From positions 186,001 through 250,000 of the forward strand of contig NC_088798.1 in assembly GCF_011386835.1 (NCBI RefSeq): a DNA stretch of 64,000 nucleotides, in the 5' to 3' direction. The position numbers and the translations under genes are program-made. The notes beneath the pieces were generated by a model. That model was not told the DNA's origin. It saw nothing but the letters and a program-made list of their open reading frames with translations, and searched no databases. Below are positions 11,100 to 21,498 of this stretch, in pieces (position 1 is the stretch's first letter; each line of letters opens with the position of its first letter). This stretch comes from Chrysemys picta bellii (lineage: Eukaryota; Chordata; Testudines; Emydidae).

Positions 11100-13290
11100 T
11101 TCATTATGATTAAAATAAATTAAATGACAATCTTGACAGACATCAAAAAAAGAAAAAGAAGGCTGGAAAAATCTGTTCAATACAAGCCCAAGAGAGAAAT
11201 AAAGAAGTCAAGAGGAAAGTCAGGATCTTCTTTACGGGAGGAAGGTGAACTCTCTCGATCTCAGAGCCTGAACAGCAGGATGAAACAAAGCAAGAGGATC
11301 TTTTTCCAATTACTTGAGAACACATTATGAATGGTGATTATATAACTGGGTATCCTGTCAGATGAGCCCATTAGAAAAGATTCTGAGGAGGAGGAAGAAA
11401 GGATAGATATAGAAATTACAAAAAATATTTTCCAACTGGTTCAAAATCTGAACCACACATTGCCTTTCATGACTTTTTGGAAAAGTGACTAAGGCTGAAT
11501 AGGAGACATCTAGGAGACAAAGTCTACTAGATTGTCCAGGCATGCCAAAAAATTCTACAATGTGCACCACAGCAAAGCAGATTTTGTCTCTCATCCCAAA
11601 ATGGACAGAGCAGATTCAGCACTACTCACAGACACTGCTATCCAACGGAAAGGGGCTTTTTCCCAAAAGAACCCGACTGCAGAATAGAAATATCCCTGTG
11701 TAGTATGTCTGAGGCTGCATCTTCCTCTCTGAAAGTTTCTGCTGGGGCAACATGTTTTGCAAGAGCAGTACTAGTCTGGACTGACAAATCTGGCAACTAG
11801 ATTACCAAAAAAGGCTAAGAAATCATTATGATTAGGTTTGGACTTAAAGAAAATCTCAATGGCTTTAACTTGCATTGTCGATGCAACCAGGGATACTTTT
11901 ATGTTTTCAGCGCGTGCCATGGCCTCCAACGTGGTGACCAGATGGCTCCTCTGGTTATGAGCCTGGAAGCACTATATACAAGCCAAAGTCATGTTAACAG
12001 CTTTGAAATATGTAGGAAGTTGGTTATTTGGGAAGCCATTAGACAGAGTGCTGGTGGAATTCTCAGATAAATCAAAAAAGAACTCTCCTAACGCCAAATC
12101 CAGAAAAGGGGACAATCGTCCTTATTATAGGTCTACATATCTTTTTTGTAGCTACTCCTATAGGAACAAAAGAAGAAACTACAGCAAAGGCAAATGGAAC
12201 AAATCCAAGCCTGTAAAGGGGAGAGACCATTCTTCCTGCCACACAAATTTCAGCACTGGAAGCAATGTCTGAATACAATCAAGAGAGTTCAGATGAGCAA
12301 CACCTATGGGGGGGGGGGGGACGAGAGACTATTAAAATTCAAGGACCAATGGCCTCTCTCCACATTGGACAGATGGGTCCTGAATGTGGTTCAACATGGG
12401 CACATCATAGAATTTTCAAAGATTCCAAATCATCATTTTCTCCCTTCTCCAGCAACAGCAAGAGGCAAAATATGCTAAAGGCCACAGATCAGCTTCTGTA
12501 ATTCCATGTAATAGAGAGTTCCTGAGGCAGAGATGTTCTCTGGCCACTACTTAATCTTGTTTCTGATAGCCAAAAGATCTGAGGAGGACAGAGTGGTGTT
12601 GGACTTAAAGCACCTGAACAAGTTCAGAAGAAAGACCAGATTTAAGATGGAGACTTTGAAGTCCATAGCAGTGGCCATCTGCCAAGGGGATTACTTTATA
12701 TCAATTGATTTGAAGACCTATCTTCCTGTGCCAATCCACTGGAAGCACAAGAGATTTCTGTGATTTGCTCATGGGACCAATGATGTTCCATACAAAGCAC
12801 TGCCTTTCAGACTGTCATCCTCACAACGAGTGTTCATAAAAGTCCTCATTGTTCTGTTGGCTTTTCTCAGGCAAAAGGGGACACAGGAATACTCTTTCCT
12901 GGATGACATTCTAGGCAGAGCCCTGGCCAAAGAGGGGTCCACTCGAGCAACTTAGCCAATGATCCAAACATTGCAACAGCATGAACTTATTGTCAATTTC
13001 TAAGAGTGATCTTCAACCATCTCAGCACCGAGTCCATCTTGGAGTGTTGACAGAAAGATTTTGTGGGCTGTGTGTGTCAATCAGCCAAAAGACAGGACAA
13101 GATCAGATCAGCAATTACTCTCATGATGAGGTGCCTGAGGACGTCAGAACACTCATGAGAATGCCCATGAAGAATGATCAGGTCCTGCACAAGGATAGTT
13201 CCTTGGGAAAGAATGCACATGAGGATTCTTGAGTTTCCTGTTATCCCTTCCCTGCCATTTGCTGATTTTTTCAATCTCTGAAAGTGAACG
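11100..13290 (+). mobile_element. DIRS-type tyrosine-recombinase retrotransposon, decayed fragment
   Basis: Plus-strand reading frames, broken by stops and shifts, spell the parts of a DIRS element in order. Around 11930-12270 there is a gag-like segment with KYVGSWLFGKPLDRVLVEFS followed by a basic RNKRRNYSKGK region. Around 12310-12480 comes the segment GRETIKIQGPMASLHIGQ in one frame and WPLSTLDRWVLNVVQHGHI in another. Around 12540-13050 lies a reverse transcriptase with SGHYLILFLIAKRS, VVLDLKHLNKF, FKMETLKSIAVAI, GDYFISIDLK, then a shifted FLDDIL active-site box and SDLQPSQHRVHLGVL. The expected aspartate pair of the catalytic box (YLDD-like) is present as FLDD. No split direct repeats or recombinase domain were found, so both ends are lost. 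The 5' limit is approximate; 10300-11100 may include more of it. Confidence 0.8.
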
Positions 13291-13297
13291 TTCAGTC

Positions 13298-14445
13298 ATA
13301 GAATCATAGAAGATTAGGGTTGGAAGAGACCTCAGGTCGTCATCTAATCCACCCCCCTGGCTCAAAGCAGGACCAGCCCCAACTAAATCATCCCAGCCAG
13401 GGCTCTGTCAAACCACGCCTTATAAACCTCTAAGGATGGAGATTCTACCACCTCCCTAGGGAACCCATTCCAGTGCTTCACCACCCTCCTAGTGAAATAG
13501 TTTTTACTAATATCCAACCTAGACCTCCCGCACTGCAACTTGAGACCATTGCTCCTTGTTCTGTCATCTGCCACCACTGAGAACAGCCGAGCTCCATCCT
13601 CTTTGGAACCCCCCTTCAGGTAGTTGAAGGCTACTATCAAATCTGCCCTCACTCTTCTCTTCTGCAGACTAAATAAGCCCAGTTCCCTGAGCCTCTTCTC
13701 ATAAGTCATGCGTCCCCTAATTATTTGTGTTGCCCTCCGCTGGACTCTCTCCAATTTATCCACATCCTTTCTGTAGTGGGGGGCCCAAAACTGGATGCAG
13801 TACTCAGATGTAGCCTCACCAGTGCCAAATACAGGGGAATAAATCACTTCCCTTGATCTGCTGGCAATGCTCCTACTAATGCAGCCCAATATGGCATTAG
13901 CCTTCTTGGCAACAAGGGCACACTGTTGACTCACATCCAGTTTCTCGTCCATTGTAATTCCCAGGTCCTTTTTTGCAGACCTGCCGCTTAGTCAGTCCCC
14001 AGCCTCTAGCAGTGCATGGGATTCTTTTGTCCTAAGGGCAGGACTCTGCACTTGTCCTTGTTGAACCTCATCAGATTCCTTTTGGCCCAATCCTCCAATT
14101 TGTCTAGGTCACTCTGGACCCTATCCCTACCCTCCAGCATATCTACCTCTCCCCCACAGCTTAGTGCCCTCTGCAAACTTGTCGAGGGAGGGATAGCTCA
14201 GTGGTTTGAGCATTGGCGTGCTAAACCCAGGGTTGTGAGTTCAATCCTTGAGGGGGCCACTTAGGGATCTGGGGCAAAAATCAGTACTTGGTCCTGCTAG
14301 TGAAGGCAGGGGGCTGGACTCGATGACCTTTCAGGGTCCCGTCCAGCTCTATGAGATAGGTATGTCTCCATATAGTATTTATTATTAGGGTGCAATCCAT
14401 CCCATCATCCATGTTATTGACATTGACTCACCTTGGGGGCCCCTT
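13298..14445 (-). mobile_element. CR1 LINE, 3' portion, reverse orientation
   Basis: The reversed 3' end (CATAGAATCATAGAAGATTA, then GGTTGGAAGAGACCTCAGGT) starts the element. A reading frame at 13383-13952 (minus) follows with the usual CR1 C-terminal text, including [19 protein letters not shown] and [12 protein letters not shown]. The copy has a frameshift after EVIYSP and further decay upstream. A Cry I SINE is inserted at 14184-14392; CR1 text resumes with AGGGTGCAATCCATCCCATC. Confidence 0.85.
14184..14392 (+). mobile_element. Cry I-type tRNA-derived turtle SINE
   Basis: A tRNA-like head (GGGATAGCTCAGTGGTTTGA as A-box region, GTTGTGAGTTCAATCC as B-box region) is followed by the turtle-specific body (GATCTGGGGCAAAAATCAGT, TTGGTCCTGCTAGTGAAGGC). 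The tail GGACTCGATGACCTTTCAGG is the same as in the CR1 3' ends of this window. It lies inside the CR1 at 13298-14445 and is the best single pointer to a cryptodiran turtle host. Confidence 0.9.
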
Positions 14446-14599
14446 GGCTTCCCATCTGGGAAGATTCTCACCTACCTGATGCCTACCTGGCTGTGAAGCT
14501 TGCATACATGTAACTAATCTTGACTTCTTTAAGACAGTTGCATGACATTTTGATTTAAAAAAATAGCATTATAGAATATCAGTAGTGCACACGTTACAT

Positions 14600-16441
14600 C
14601 TTTTATCTTTACAATAACTTTTTATTACAATACAATGACTTTTTATCAATACATTAGAAGCAAGAGGAAGACCAAAGACAGGGTAGGCCCACTGCTTAGT
14701 GAAGAGGGAGAAACAGTAACAGGAAACTTGGAAATGGCAGAGATGCTTAATGACTTCTTTGTTTCGGTCTTCACCGAGAAGTCTGAAGGAATGCCTAACA
14801 TAGTGAATGCTAATGGGAAGGGGGTAGGTTTAGCGGATAAAATAAAAAAAGAACAAGTTAAAAATCACTTAGAAAAGTTAGATGCCTGCAAGTCACCCGG
14901 GCCTGATGAAATGCATCCTAGAATACTCAAGGAGCTAATAGAGGAGGTATCTGAGCCTCTAGCTATTATCTTTGGAAAGTCATGGGAGACGGGAGAGATT
15001 CCAGAAGACTGGAAAAGGGCAAATATAGTGCCCATCTATAAAAAGGGAAATAAAAACAACCCAGGTAACTACAGACCAGTTAGTTTAACTTCTGTGCCAG
15101 GGAAGATAATGGAGCAAGTAATTAAGGAAATCATCTGCAAACACTTGGAAGGTGGTAAGGTGATAGGGAACAGCCAGCATGGATTTGTGAAGAACAAATC
15201 ATGTCAAACCAATCTGATAGCTTTCTTTGATAGAATAACGAGCCTTGTGGATAAGGGTGAAGCGGTGGATGTGGTATACCTAGACTTTAGTAAGGCATTT
15301 GATACGGTCTCGCATGATATTCTTATCGATAAACTAGGCAAATACAAATTAGATGGGGCTACTATAAGGTGGGTGCATAACTGGCTGGATAACCGTACTC
15401 AGAGAGTTGTTATTAATGGTTCCCAATCCTGCTGGAAAGGCGTAACGAGTGGGGTTCCGCAGGGGTCTGTTTTGGGACCGGCTCTGTTCAATATCTTCAT
15501 CAACGACTTAGATATTGGCATAGAAAGTACGCTTATTAAGTTTGCGGATGATACCAAACTGGGAGGGATTGCAACTACTTTGGAGGACAGGGTCATAATT
15601 CAAAATGATCTGGACAAATTGGAGAAATGGTCTGAGTTAAACAGGATGAAGTTTAACAAAGACAAATGCAAAGTGCTCCACTTAGGAAGGAAAAATCAAT
15701 TTCACACATACAGAATGGGAAAAGACTGTCTAGGAAGGAGTACGGCAGAAAGGGATCTAGGGGTTATAGTGGACCACAAGCTAAATACGAGTCAACAGTG
15801 TGATGCTGTTGCAAAAAAAGCAAACATGATTCTGGGATGCATTAACAGGTGTGTTGTGAGCAAGACACGAGAAGTCATTCTTCCGCTCTACTCTGCTCTG
15901 GTTAGGCCTCAGCTGGAGTATTGTGTCCAGTTCTGGGCGCCGCATTTTAAAAAAGATGTGGAGAAATTGGAAAGGGTCCAAAGAAGAGCAACAAGAATGA
16001 TTAAAGGTCTTGAGAACATGACCTATGAAGGAAGGCTGAAAGAACTGGGTTTGTTTAGTTTGGAGAAGAGAAGACTGAGAGGGGACATGATAGCAGTTTT
16101 CAGGTATCTAAAAGGGTGTCATGAGGAGGAGGGAGAGAACTTGTTCACCTTAGCCTCTAAGGATAGAACCAGAAACAATGGGTTTAAACTGCAGCAAGGG
16201 AGGTCTAGGTTGGACATTAGGAAAAAGTTCCTAACTGTCAGGGTGGTTAAACACTGGAACAAATTGCCTAGGGAGGTTGTGGAATCTCCGTCTCTGGAGA
16301 TATTTAAGAGTAGGTTAGATAAATGTCTATCAGGGATGGTCTAGACAGTATTTGGTCCTGCCATGCGGGCAGGGGACTGGACTCGATGACCTCTCGAGGT
16401 CCCTTCCAGTCCTATAATTTATGATTCTATGATTCTATGAT
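14600..16441 (+). mobile_element. CR1 LINE, 5'-truncated but with an open ORF2
   Basis: The element spans the 3' two-thirds of ORF2, a short 3' UTR with TTGGTCCTGCCATGCGGGCA and GACCTCTCGAGGTCCCTTCC, and a terminal repeat of ATTCTATG-type octamers at 16418-16441. It is the least decayed LINE in the window. The 5' boundary is uncertain by some tens of bases. Confidence 0.9.
14635..16344 (+). CDS. CR1 ORF2 reverse transcriptase, C-terminal 569 residues
   Basis: This is the reverse-transcriptase half of a CR1 non-LTR retrotransposon ORF2 protein, which copies the element's RNA at the nicked target. The frame is unbroken for 569 codons. It begins after the apurinic endonuclease domain, so the protein is N-terminally truncated; full CR1 ORF2 is roughly 900-1000 residues. 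Visible landmarks are [15 protein letters not shown] at about residues 87-101, [19 protein letters not shown] at about 144-162, palm motif [16 protein letters not shown] near 211-225, [11 protein letters not shown] near 270-280, the catalytic box FADD near 303-306, and the C-terminal [20 protein letters not shown]. The first Met is simply where the frame opens and is not a natural start. It has no promoter, so it is best treated as a recent, dead-on-arrival insertion. Confidence 0.88.
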   Translation: MTFYQYIRSKRKTKDRVGPLLSEEGETVTGNLEMAEMLNDFFVSVFTEKSEGMPNIVNANGKGVGLADKIKKEQVKNHLEKLDACKSPGPDEMHPRILKELIEEVSEPLAIIFGKSWETGEIPEDWKRANIVPIYKKGNKNNPGNYRPVSLTSVPGKIMEQVIKEIICKHLEGGKVIGNSQHGFVKNKSCQTNLIAFFDRITSLVDKGEAVDVVYLDFSKAFDTVSHDILIDKLGKYKLDGATIRWVHNWLDNRTQRVVINGSQSCWKGVTSGVPQGSVLGPALFNIFINDLDIGIESTLIKFADDTKLGGIATTLEDRVIIQNDLDKLEKWSELNRMKFNKDKCKVLHLGRKNQFHTYRMGKDCLGRSTAERDLGVIVDHKLNTSQQCDAVAKKANMILGCINRCVVSKTREVILPLYSALVRPQLEYCVQFWAPHFKKDVEKLERVQRRATRMIKGLENMTYEGRLKELGLFSLEKRRLRGDMIAVFRYLKGCHEEEGENLFTLASKDRTRNNGFKLQQGRSRLDIRKKFLTVRVVKHWNKLPREVVESPSLEIFKSRLDKCLSGMV

Positions 16442-17230
16442 ACATGGATTAAGAACTGGCTGACATATCTAAATGTAATAGTCACTGAGGAATCATGATT
16501 GAACGGGAGGTGGGGACGGGGGGGGGGTTGAGAGAAATCTTCAGTGGTGTCCTGCAGATATCACTTCTAGGCCTGACATTATTTAACATTTTCATCAATG
16601 ATCTGTAAGTAAATATAAAATCACTGCAGATAAAATTTGTGGATGACACAAAAATCTGTGAAGTGATAAACAATGACATGGCAGTCATACAGAATGATCT
16701 GGATCGCTTAGTAAACTGGGCCCATTCAAACAAAATGATTCTTAATACAGCCAAAGGCAACTTTATACATCTGCGAACAAGGAGTGCAGGCCATACCTAC
16801 TGAATGGGACTGTATCCTGGAAAGCACTGACTCAGAGAAGTATTTAAGGGTCATAGGGAAGCAGCTCAAGAGGAGGCCCCAGTCTGACGCGCTGGCAAAA
16901 AGGGCTAATATGATCCATGAAGATATAAACTGAGGAATAATGAGTAGTAGAGATTTTTACCTCTGTATATGGCATTGGTGAGACCAGCACAAGAATATTG
17001 TCCAGTTCTGGTGTCCATATTATTTAAAATGTTGAAAAACCAGAGTGTGCAGTAAAGAGCCACAAAAACTGTATAAGGGCTGGAGACGTACAGATCTTTT
17101 ACAGTGAGACTTAACTAGCTGCATCTGTTTATCTTACTTCAAAGAAAATGTGAGTGGTGACTTGATTAGCATTTAACTACCTCCATAGGGAGAAAATATA
17201 GGGTGCTAAAGAGTTCTTTAGGAGAAAGGC
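16442..17230 (+). mobile_element. Old CR1-like LINE fragment
   Basis: Decayed ORF2 text can be followed in shifting frames: a GVLQ(I)SLL-like box, LFNIFINDL, a KFVDDTKI-like active-site region near 16630, then VQNDLDRLVNWAHSN-like and AKRANMIHE-like segments. It is older and more diverged than the neighbouring CR1 at 14.6-16.4 kb. Confidence 0.65.
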
Positions 17231-17835
17231 GTAACAAGAAGTTGTCTATTTTCTCTACACCCGTCATGATTTTATAGACCTCAATCATATCTCCCCTTAG
17301 CCGTCTCTTTTCCAAGCTGAAAATTCCCAGTCTTATTAATCTCTCCTAATAAGGAAGCCGTTCCACACTACTAATAATTTTTGTTGCCCTTTTCTGAACC
17401 TTTTCCAATTCCAATATATCTTTTTTGAGATGGGTAGACCACACCTGCACACAATATTCAAGACGTGTGCATACCATGGATTTATATCGAGGCAACGTAT
17501 TTTCTGTCCGATTATTTATCCCTTTCTTAATTATTCCCAGCATTCTGTTCGCTTTTTTGACTGCCACTGCACATTGAGTGGATGTTTGCAGAGAACTATT
17601 CACAATGACTCCAAGATCTCTTTCTTGAGTGGTAACAGCTAATTTAGACCCCATAATTTTATATGTATAGTTGGGATTATGCTTTCCAAAGTGCATTACT
17701 TTGCATTTATCAACATTAAATTTCATCTGCCATTTTGTTGCCCAGTCACCCAGTTTTGAGAGATCCTTTTGTAGCTCTTTGCAGTCTGCCTGGGTCTTAA
17801 CTACCTTTAGTAATTTTGTATAATTTTGTATGCAC
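17231..17835 (-). mobile_element. Old CR1/L3-like LINE fragment, reverse orientation
   Basis: A minus-strand frame at 17346-17726 contains [52 protein letters not shown] and LEKVQKRATKII, the usual C-terminal part of CR1/L3 ORF2. No stops interrupt that 126-residue piece, but both sides are decayed. Confidence 0.75.
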
Positions 17836-18189
17836 TAATGTGAATACTAATGTGTGTGCGCATGAGTGCGTGAGAGAATGCATGTCTACATGATAGTGCA
17901 CGTGGCTAGGTCCCTGAGAATCCATGTAAGAGAGCACATTTGCCAGCAAGTGTTAAAACAAAGCTCAAAGACAAATGCCTGAATAGCTCCCACAGAGCTG
18001 CTCCGTAAGAGCCTGAACATTTCTTGCCAACACAGCGTAAGAAGCCTGTGGACGTGCTCTCCCATCCTGTCCTGCACACGGAAAGGCTCCAGCAAACATC
18101 CCTTATTTTCAGGCCACTGTAAGGAGTCAGTGCCAGAGTCATGCCCTGGACCCTTCGTGAGGCCTGCCACACCCATAATTGCACCAGAC
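17836..18189. other. No gene recognised; lies just beyond the TRIM poly(A) site
   Basis: Short TG-rich text at 17850-17870 and otherwise unremarkable sequence. No supported ORF. Confidence 0.35.
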
Positions 18190-18195
18190 TTTATT
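18190..18195 (-). terminator. Poly(A) signal for the TRIM56-like gene
   Basis: AATAAA on the minus strand, about 1.2 kb after the stop codon, followed by the sequence GTCTGGTGCAATTATGGGTG. It is the best canonical signal I found between the stop and the next LINE fragment. Confidence 0.5.
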
Positions 18196-19414
18196 AAAGC
18201 GAAACAAGAAGAAAATGTGGAAAACAGTTCATAAGGGAAAGCACAAGGCTCTATTAATTATCCAAATGCATAAAAGTGTTAGTGTAAAACAATCATTTCT
18301 GTTTGAACGTTAACAGTAGGATGAGCTGGAATGCAATAGGAATCTTTAGTCTCTATCCCTAAATATAAACAAAAGCGGAGACCTGCTCAAGCACTGACTC
18401 CTCTGCCTGGATTCAACAGGCTAAACAAAAAAGGAATGTAAAAGGCTGCATCACCTATTGAACTGAGGGGACTGCCACCTCCTTCCCAATGGATGCACTA
18501 ACCAGTCCTTCGCTGCAGCAAGGCTGGGCGCTTTCTGCTTGGGATCTTTAGATACAGTTCTAGCCATTTTTACCTTTTCACACTTGTGGGGCTGGTCAGG
18601 TTCCCTGGGTACTTCCAATGCTGAGACCAGAGGTTCCCACAGCCTCTGGCAGGTTTCAGGTTCCTTTGTGATGTTTGGTCATCCTGCTCAAGGAGGACTC
18701 TGACTTGTATGTGGGGGGGGGGGGGGGGGGTGAGGGGGGGGAGAAATTCAGTGCCTGGTTGGGTTAAGATGGCAAAGGGCATGCTGAGAGATAGAAGTAG
18801 GTCATTTTTCTGAACATTCCCTTAATCTGGGACACACTCCAGAACAGTGAAAGTGGAAGTCGGAGTTCTACCGGCTCACAGCGCTGATGCAGAGGTAAGG
18901 CAGGCAGGGGAAGAGATGTTACTTTAAAGTGAAACAGTTCAAAGGCACCTGTCATCCATCAATGCCAACTACCAAATGCACATTAAGCAAAGGCATTTCC
19001 CTTCTGCCATTTCCTTAGAGCTGGCCATTATTCCCAGCTCTCCAGTTGTTCACCTCAGGTACTGATAGCACTGACTATAACATTGCAGTGTCCCCCCCAT
19101 AAACTATCAGGTGAGCTGGGAGAGAGTAGAAAGTTTTGGCAATATGGATCTCATCTCAGTTAGTGAAAAATTATTTCTACCTCCAGCTCCCCTGGGCTCT
19201 GATCATTTTCAAAACCCTTGGAGCACAAAGATTCCTGCCCAGACATGTCTGTTCCACTGACACCCAGAGTCAGGGCTAAAGCTCTGTAACACATCTGGAA
19301 GTGACAGTACTAGTGGGATTACTCTGGCGCACTATTAACACAAGGTTTTGGGACCTGAGGTTACAGAACCAGCTACTTTGGGGGCACTCAGACCACATTC
19401 TCCTAGGGTGTAAA
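18196..19414 (-). other. Probable 3' UTR of the TRIM56-like gene
   Basis: Non-repetitive apart from an 18-base G run (18713-18730, C run on the transcript) followed by a shorter G run. There is no competing ORF. Confidence 0.45.
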
Positions 19415-21466
19415 CTAGAAGCAATAAATGTGAACGTAACCATCCTCTTGCACCAGGACAAGGCGCCCGTCATCGTCCACAGCAAGGACACGAGGTCTCT
19501 TCTGCCGACTTTGGTTGCTCAACACTACCTCCCCCGTCTCACCATCTGGGGAAAATTTAATCACCTTCAACTGATCGACCACAAAAATGTTACTGGACAT
19601 GTCCACGCATACACTGAACGGCTTGGTCAGCAGTGAGTGTGAGGTTTTCAGCACGTTGAGGATCAGCCCAGACTTCCCAATGATGACAATCTGCTTCTTG
19701 ATGAAATCTGAGACAATGAATTCCTCCTGGTAATTGACGGCAATGAAAAGAAACTTCCCCCCATGGTAACCTGTGGGTGCCACCCTGCCCATGCAGTGTC
19801 CTGAAGGGCTGTAAAGGGAGATGGAGCAGAGTGTGCCCTCACTCACGGCAATATAGGAGTCCTTATAGGAGGTGATCGCATAGGAAGACTCGGATCCCCT
19901 TAGCAGCAACTTGTGCAGAAACTTGCCCTCAAGGGTCAGGAAGAAGAGGAAGGAATCTGAAGAGCAAGCGAGGACGTCTCCACAGAGCGAAATGCCACAG
20001 AAGACACCGTCTGAATCTGGCAGAGGTATTGATTGCTGAAAGTGCCCACCAGCGCTGTACTGCTTTATCTCATCATTCTCCTGATCCAACAGGAGAATGC
20101 CACCAGCGTGAGGCAGAACAGCAATCCCTGTGATATTGGGCTTTACTTGGAAGCAGCACTGGTCTACCTCAAAAGTGCAGACACGCTTAGGCCTTTTACT
20201 GCGCCTGCTGCAACAAGAGAGGTTCTTGTTGGGAGTGTCAGGAGCACTCTCTTCAGAGCTTGGACAGGAGTCTTCTTCTAAATTCATGGGCAAGAATGGG
20301 TCATCCTCACACTCCTCACTGGGGGAAGCAGATGCCTCGCTATCTGGCTCAAAAACAATTCCCATGTCTCCTTCAGGCTGTTCCCTGGGAAACACTAGAC
20401 TAAAGAGTGCTGCCTTGGACAGCATTTCCGGCTGATCCCAGGCTATGGCCAATTCAGGGATTTGGCCCTCTAGTTTCTGTGGGATATACGTCTGGAGCTC
20501 CTGAATCCGATTCCTTATCATGCCCTCCAGGTGTAAGATCTCATAGTCCTTTCCCACATAGAGGACCCTTTGAGAGAACTCCCTGGTGCTGATTGCTTTA
20601 TCTCTTTGGCTCTGGAGCTCCTCTTTCATCAGGCGACAACTTTTCATTTGCTGAGTTAGAAAAGCAGACAACTCACCCAGAATGGCTTCCTTCTGGGCCT
20701 GGAGATAGTAGATAAAGTCATCCACATATCTAGTGATCCTCTCCTTTATGTTCTCTCCTGATGTTTTCAACTTATCTACTGTCTCCTCCACAGCTTTTTC
20801 CTGCTCAGAGATGCATGTTATCGTTCCTGCCAGGCTGTCAATTAGCTGCTCAACAGAAGGCCTTTTCCGCTGCACAGCATTTGCCATAGAGACCACCTTG
20901 TGCTGAAAATGGTCTAGCATACGGCAGTCCCTGCAGATGGGAGCGCTGCAGGTGTCACAGAAGAATCGCAGAGCTTCCTGCTGGTGGTCCTGGCAGCACA
21001 GCTCCTGAAGCAGCCTCATCTCAGCATCATATTCCCCAGCTAGAAACTCCTCAAGCTTCACTACCTTGTGATGAAGAGTGAGACGGGAGCAGCAATGGCC
21101 CTGAGTGCAGGACTGGCACAAGAAATCCTTGCAGTCTAGGCAACGGGCAGTGGCAGTCAAGATCTTCTGGGCATCTGAGCAAACTGTGCAGGCCAAGTCC
21201 CTGTTGTGTTTAATCTGGAATAACTCCAGGAGGCTGTTGATGAAGAAGTTGGTTTTCAGACTTGAGACACCTCCTGGGACATCTGTTTGCAGCCGGCACT
21301 CAGGACACTGGAGGGCTCCGTCCCTCACTAGTGGTTCCAGGCAATGCTGGCAGTAACTGTGCAGACATGGAAGGATCTTTGGCACTGTGTAGAGATCATA
21401 GCAGATTTTACAGGTCAGGAAATCCTCCTTGATTAATTCTTGTAAGGACATAAAGGTTAGAGCCAT
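19415..21466 (-). CDS. TRIM56-like: TRIM56-like E3 ubiquitin ligase
   Basis: A complete 683-residue protein encoded in one exon. The RING finger is C19-C22-C34-H36-C39-C42-C54-C57, the C3HC4 zinc pattern that recruits E2 enzymes. B-box 1 runs about 93-133 (C93, C96, C109, C112, C117, C120). B-box 2 runs about 157-189, with the FFCDTCSAPICRDC core. A coiled coil covers about 196-330, an acidic Ser/Glu-rich linker about 365-425, and an NHL-like propeller about 430-683 (repeated blocks such as NITGIAVLPHAGGILLLDQE and FSVCVDMSSNIFVVDQ). The order and the linker match TRIM56, which ubiquitinates innate-immune and RNA-binding partners in the cytoplasm; length is close to the human protein (about 755). 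I chose ATG 21466 because a splice acceptor (tract ending TTTGTTTCCAG) lies just upstream at 21486-21498, so the longer frame to 21511 would read intron. Its position between TMEM125 and C1orf210 is unlike human TRIM56 on 7q22, so it may be a paralogue. Confidence 0.9.
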   Translation of the reverse strand: MALTFMSLQELIKEDFLTCKICYDLYTVPKILPCLHSYCQHCLEPLVRDGALQCPECRLQTDVPGGVSSLKTNFFINSLLELFQIKHNRDLACTVCSDAQKILTATARCLDCKDFLCQSCTQGHCCSRLTLHHKVVKLEEFLAGEYDAEMRLLQELCCQDHQQEALRFFCDTCSAPICRDCRMLDHFQHKVVSMANAVQRKRPSVEQLIDSLAGTITCISEQEKAVEETVDKLKTSGENIKERITRYVDDFIYYLQAQKEAILGELSAFLTQQMKSCRLMKEELQSQRDKAISTREFSQRVLYVGKDYEILHLEGMIRNRIQELQTYIPQKLEGQIPELAIAWDQPEMLSKAALFSLVFPREQPEGDMGIVFEPDSEASASPSEECEDDPFLPMNLEEDSCPSSEESAPDTPNKNLSCCSRRSKRPKRVCTFEVDQCCFQVKPNITGIAVLPHAGGILLLDQENDEIKQYSAGGHFQQSIPLPDSDGVFCGISLCGDVLACSSDSFLFFLTLEGKFLHKLLLRGSESSYAITSYKDSYIAVSEGTLCSISLYSPSGHCMGRVAPTGYHGGKFLFIAVNYQEEFIVSDFIKKQIVIIGKSGLILNVLKTSHSLLTKPFSVCVDMSSNIFVVDQLKVIKFSPDGETGEVVLSNQSRQKRPRVLAVDDDGRLVLVQEDGYVHIYCF

Positions 21467-21485
21467 TGTTCCATCCAAACAAGGC
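21467..21485 (-). other. 5' UTR remainder of TRIM exon 2 with splice acceptor
   Basis: The exon begins at 21485 right after a pyrimidine-rich AG acceptor. Only 19 bases precede the ATG, a typical arrangement for TRIM genes with a non-coding first exon. Confidence 0.6.
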
Positions 21486-21498
21486 CTGGAAACAAAAC

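Noticed and set aside
14184..14270. Possible tRNA gene on the plus strand
   Set aside because: The A- and B-box-like sequences belong to the head of a Cry I SINE; the cloverleaf is not complete and the SINE body follows.
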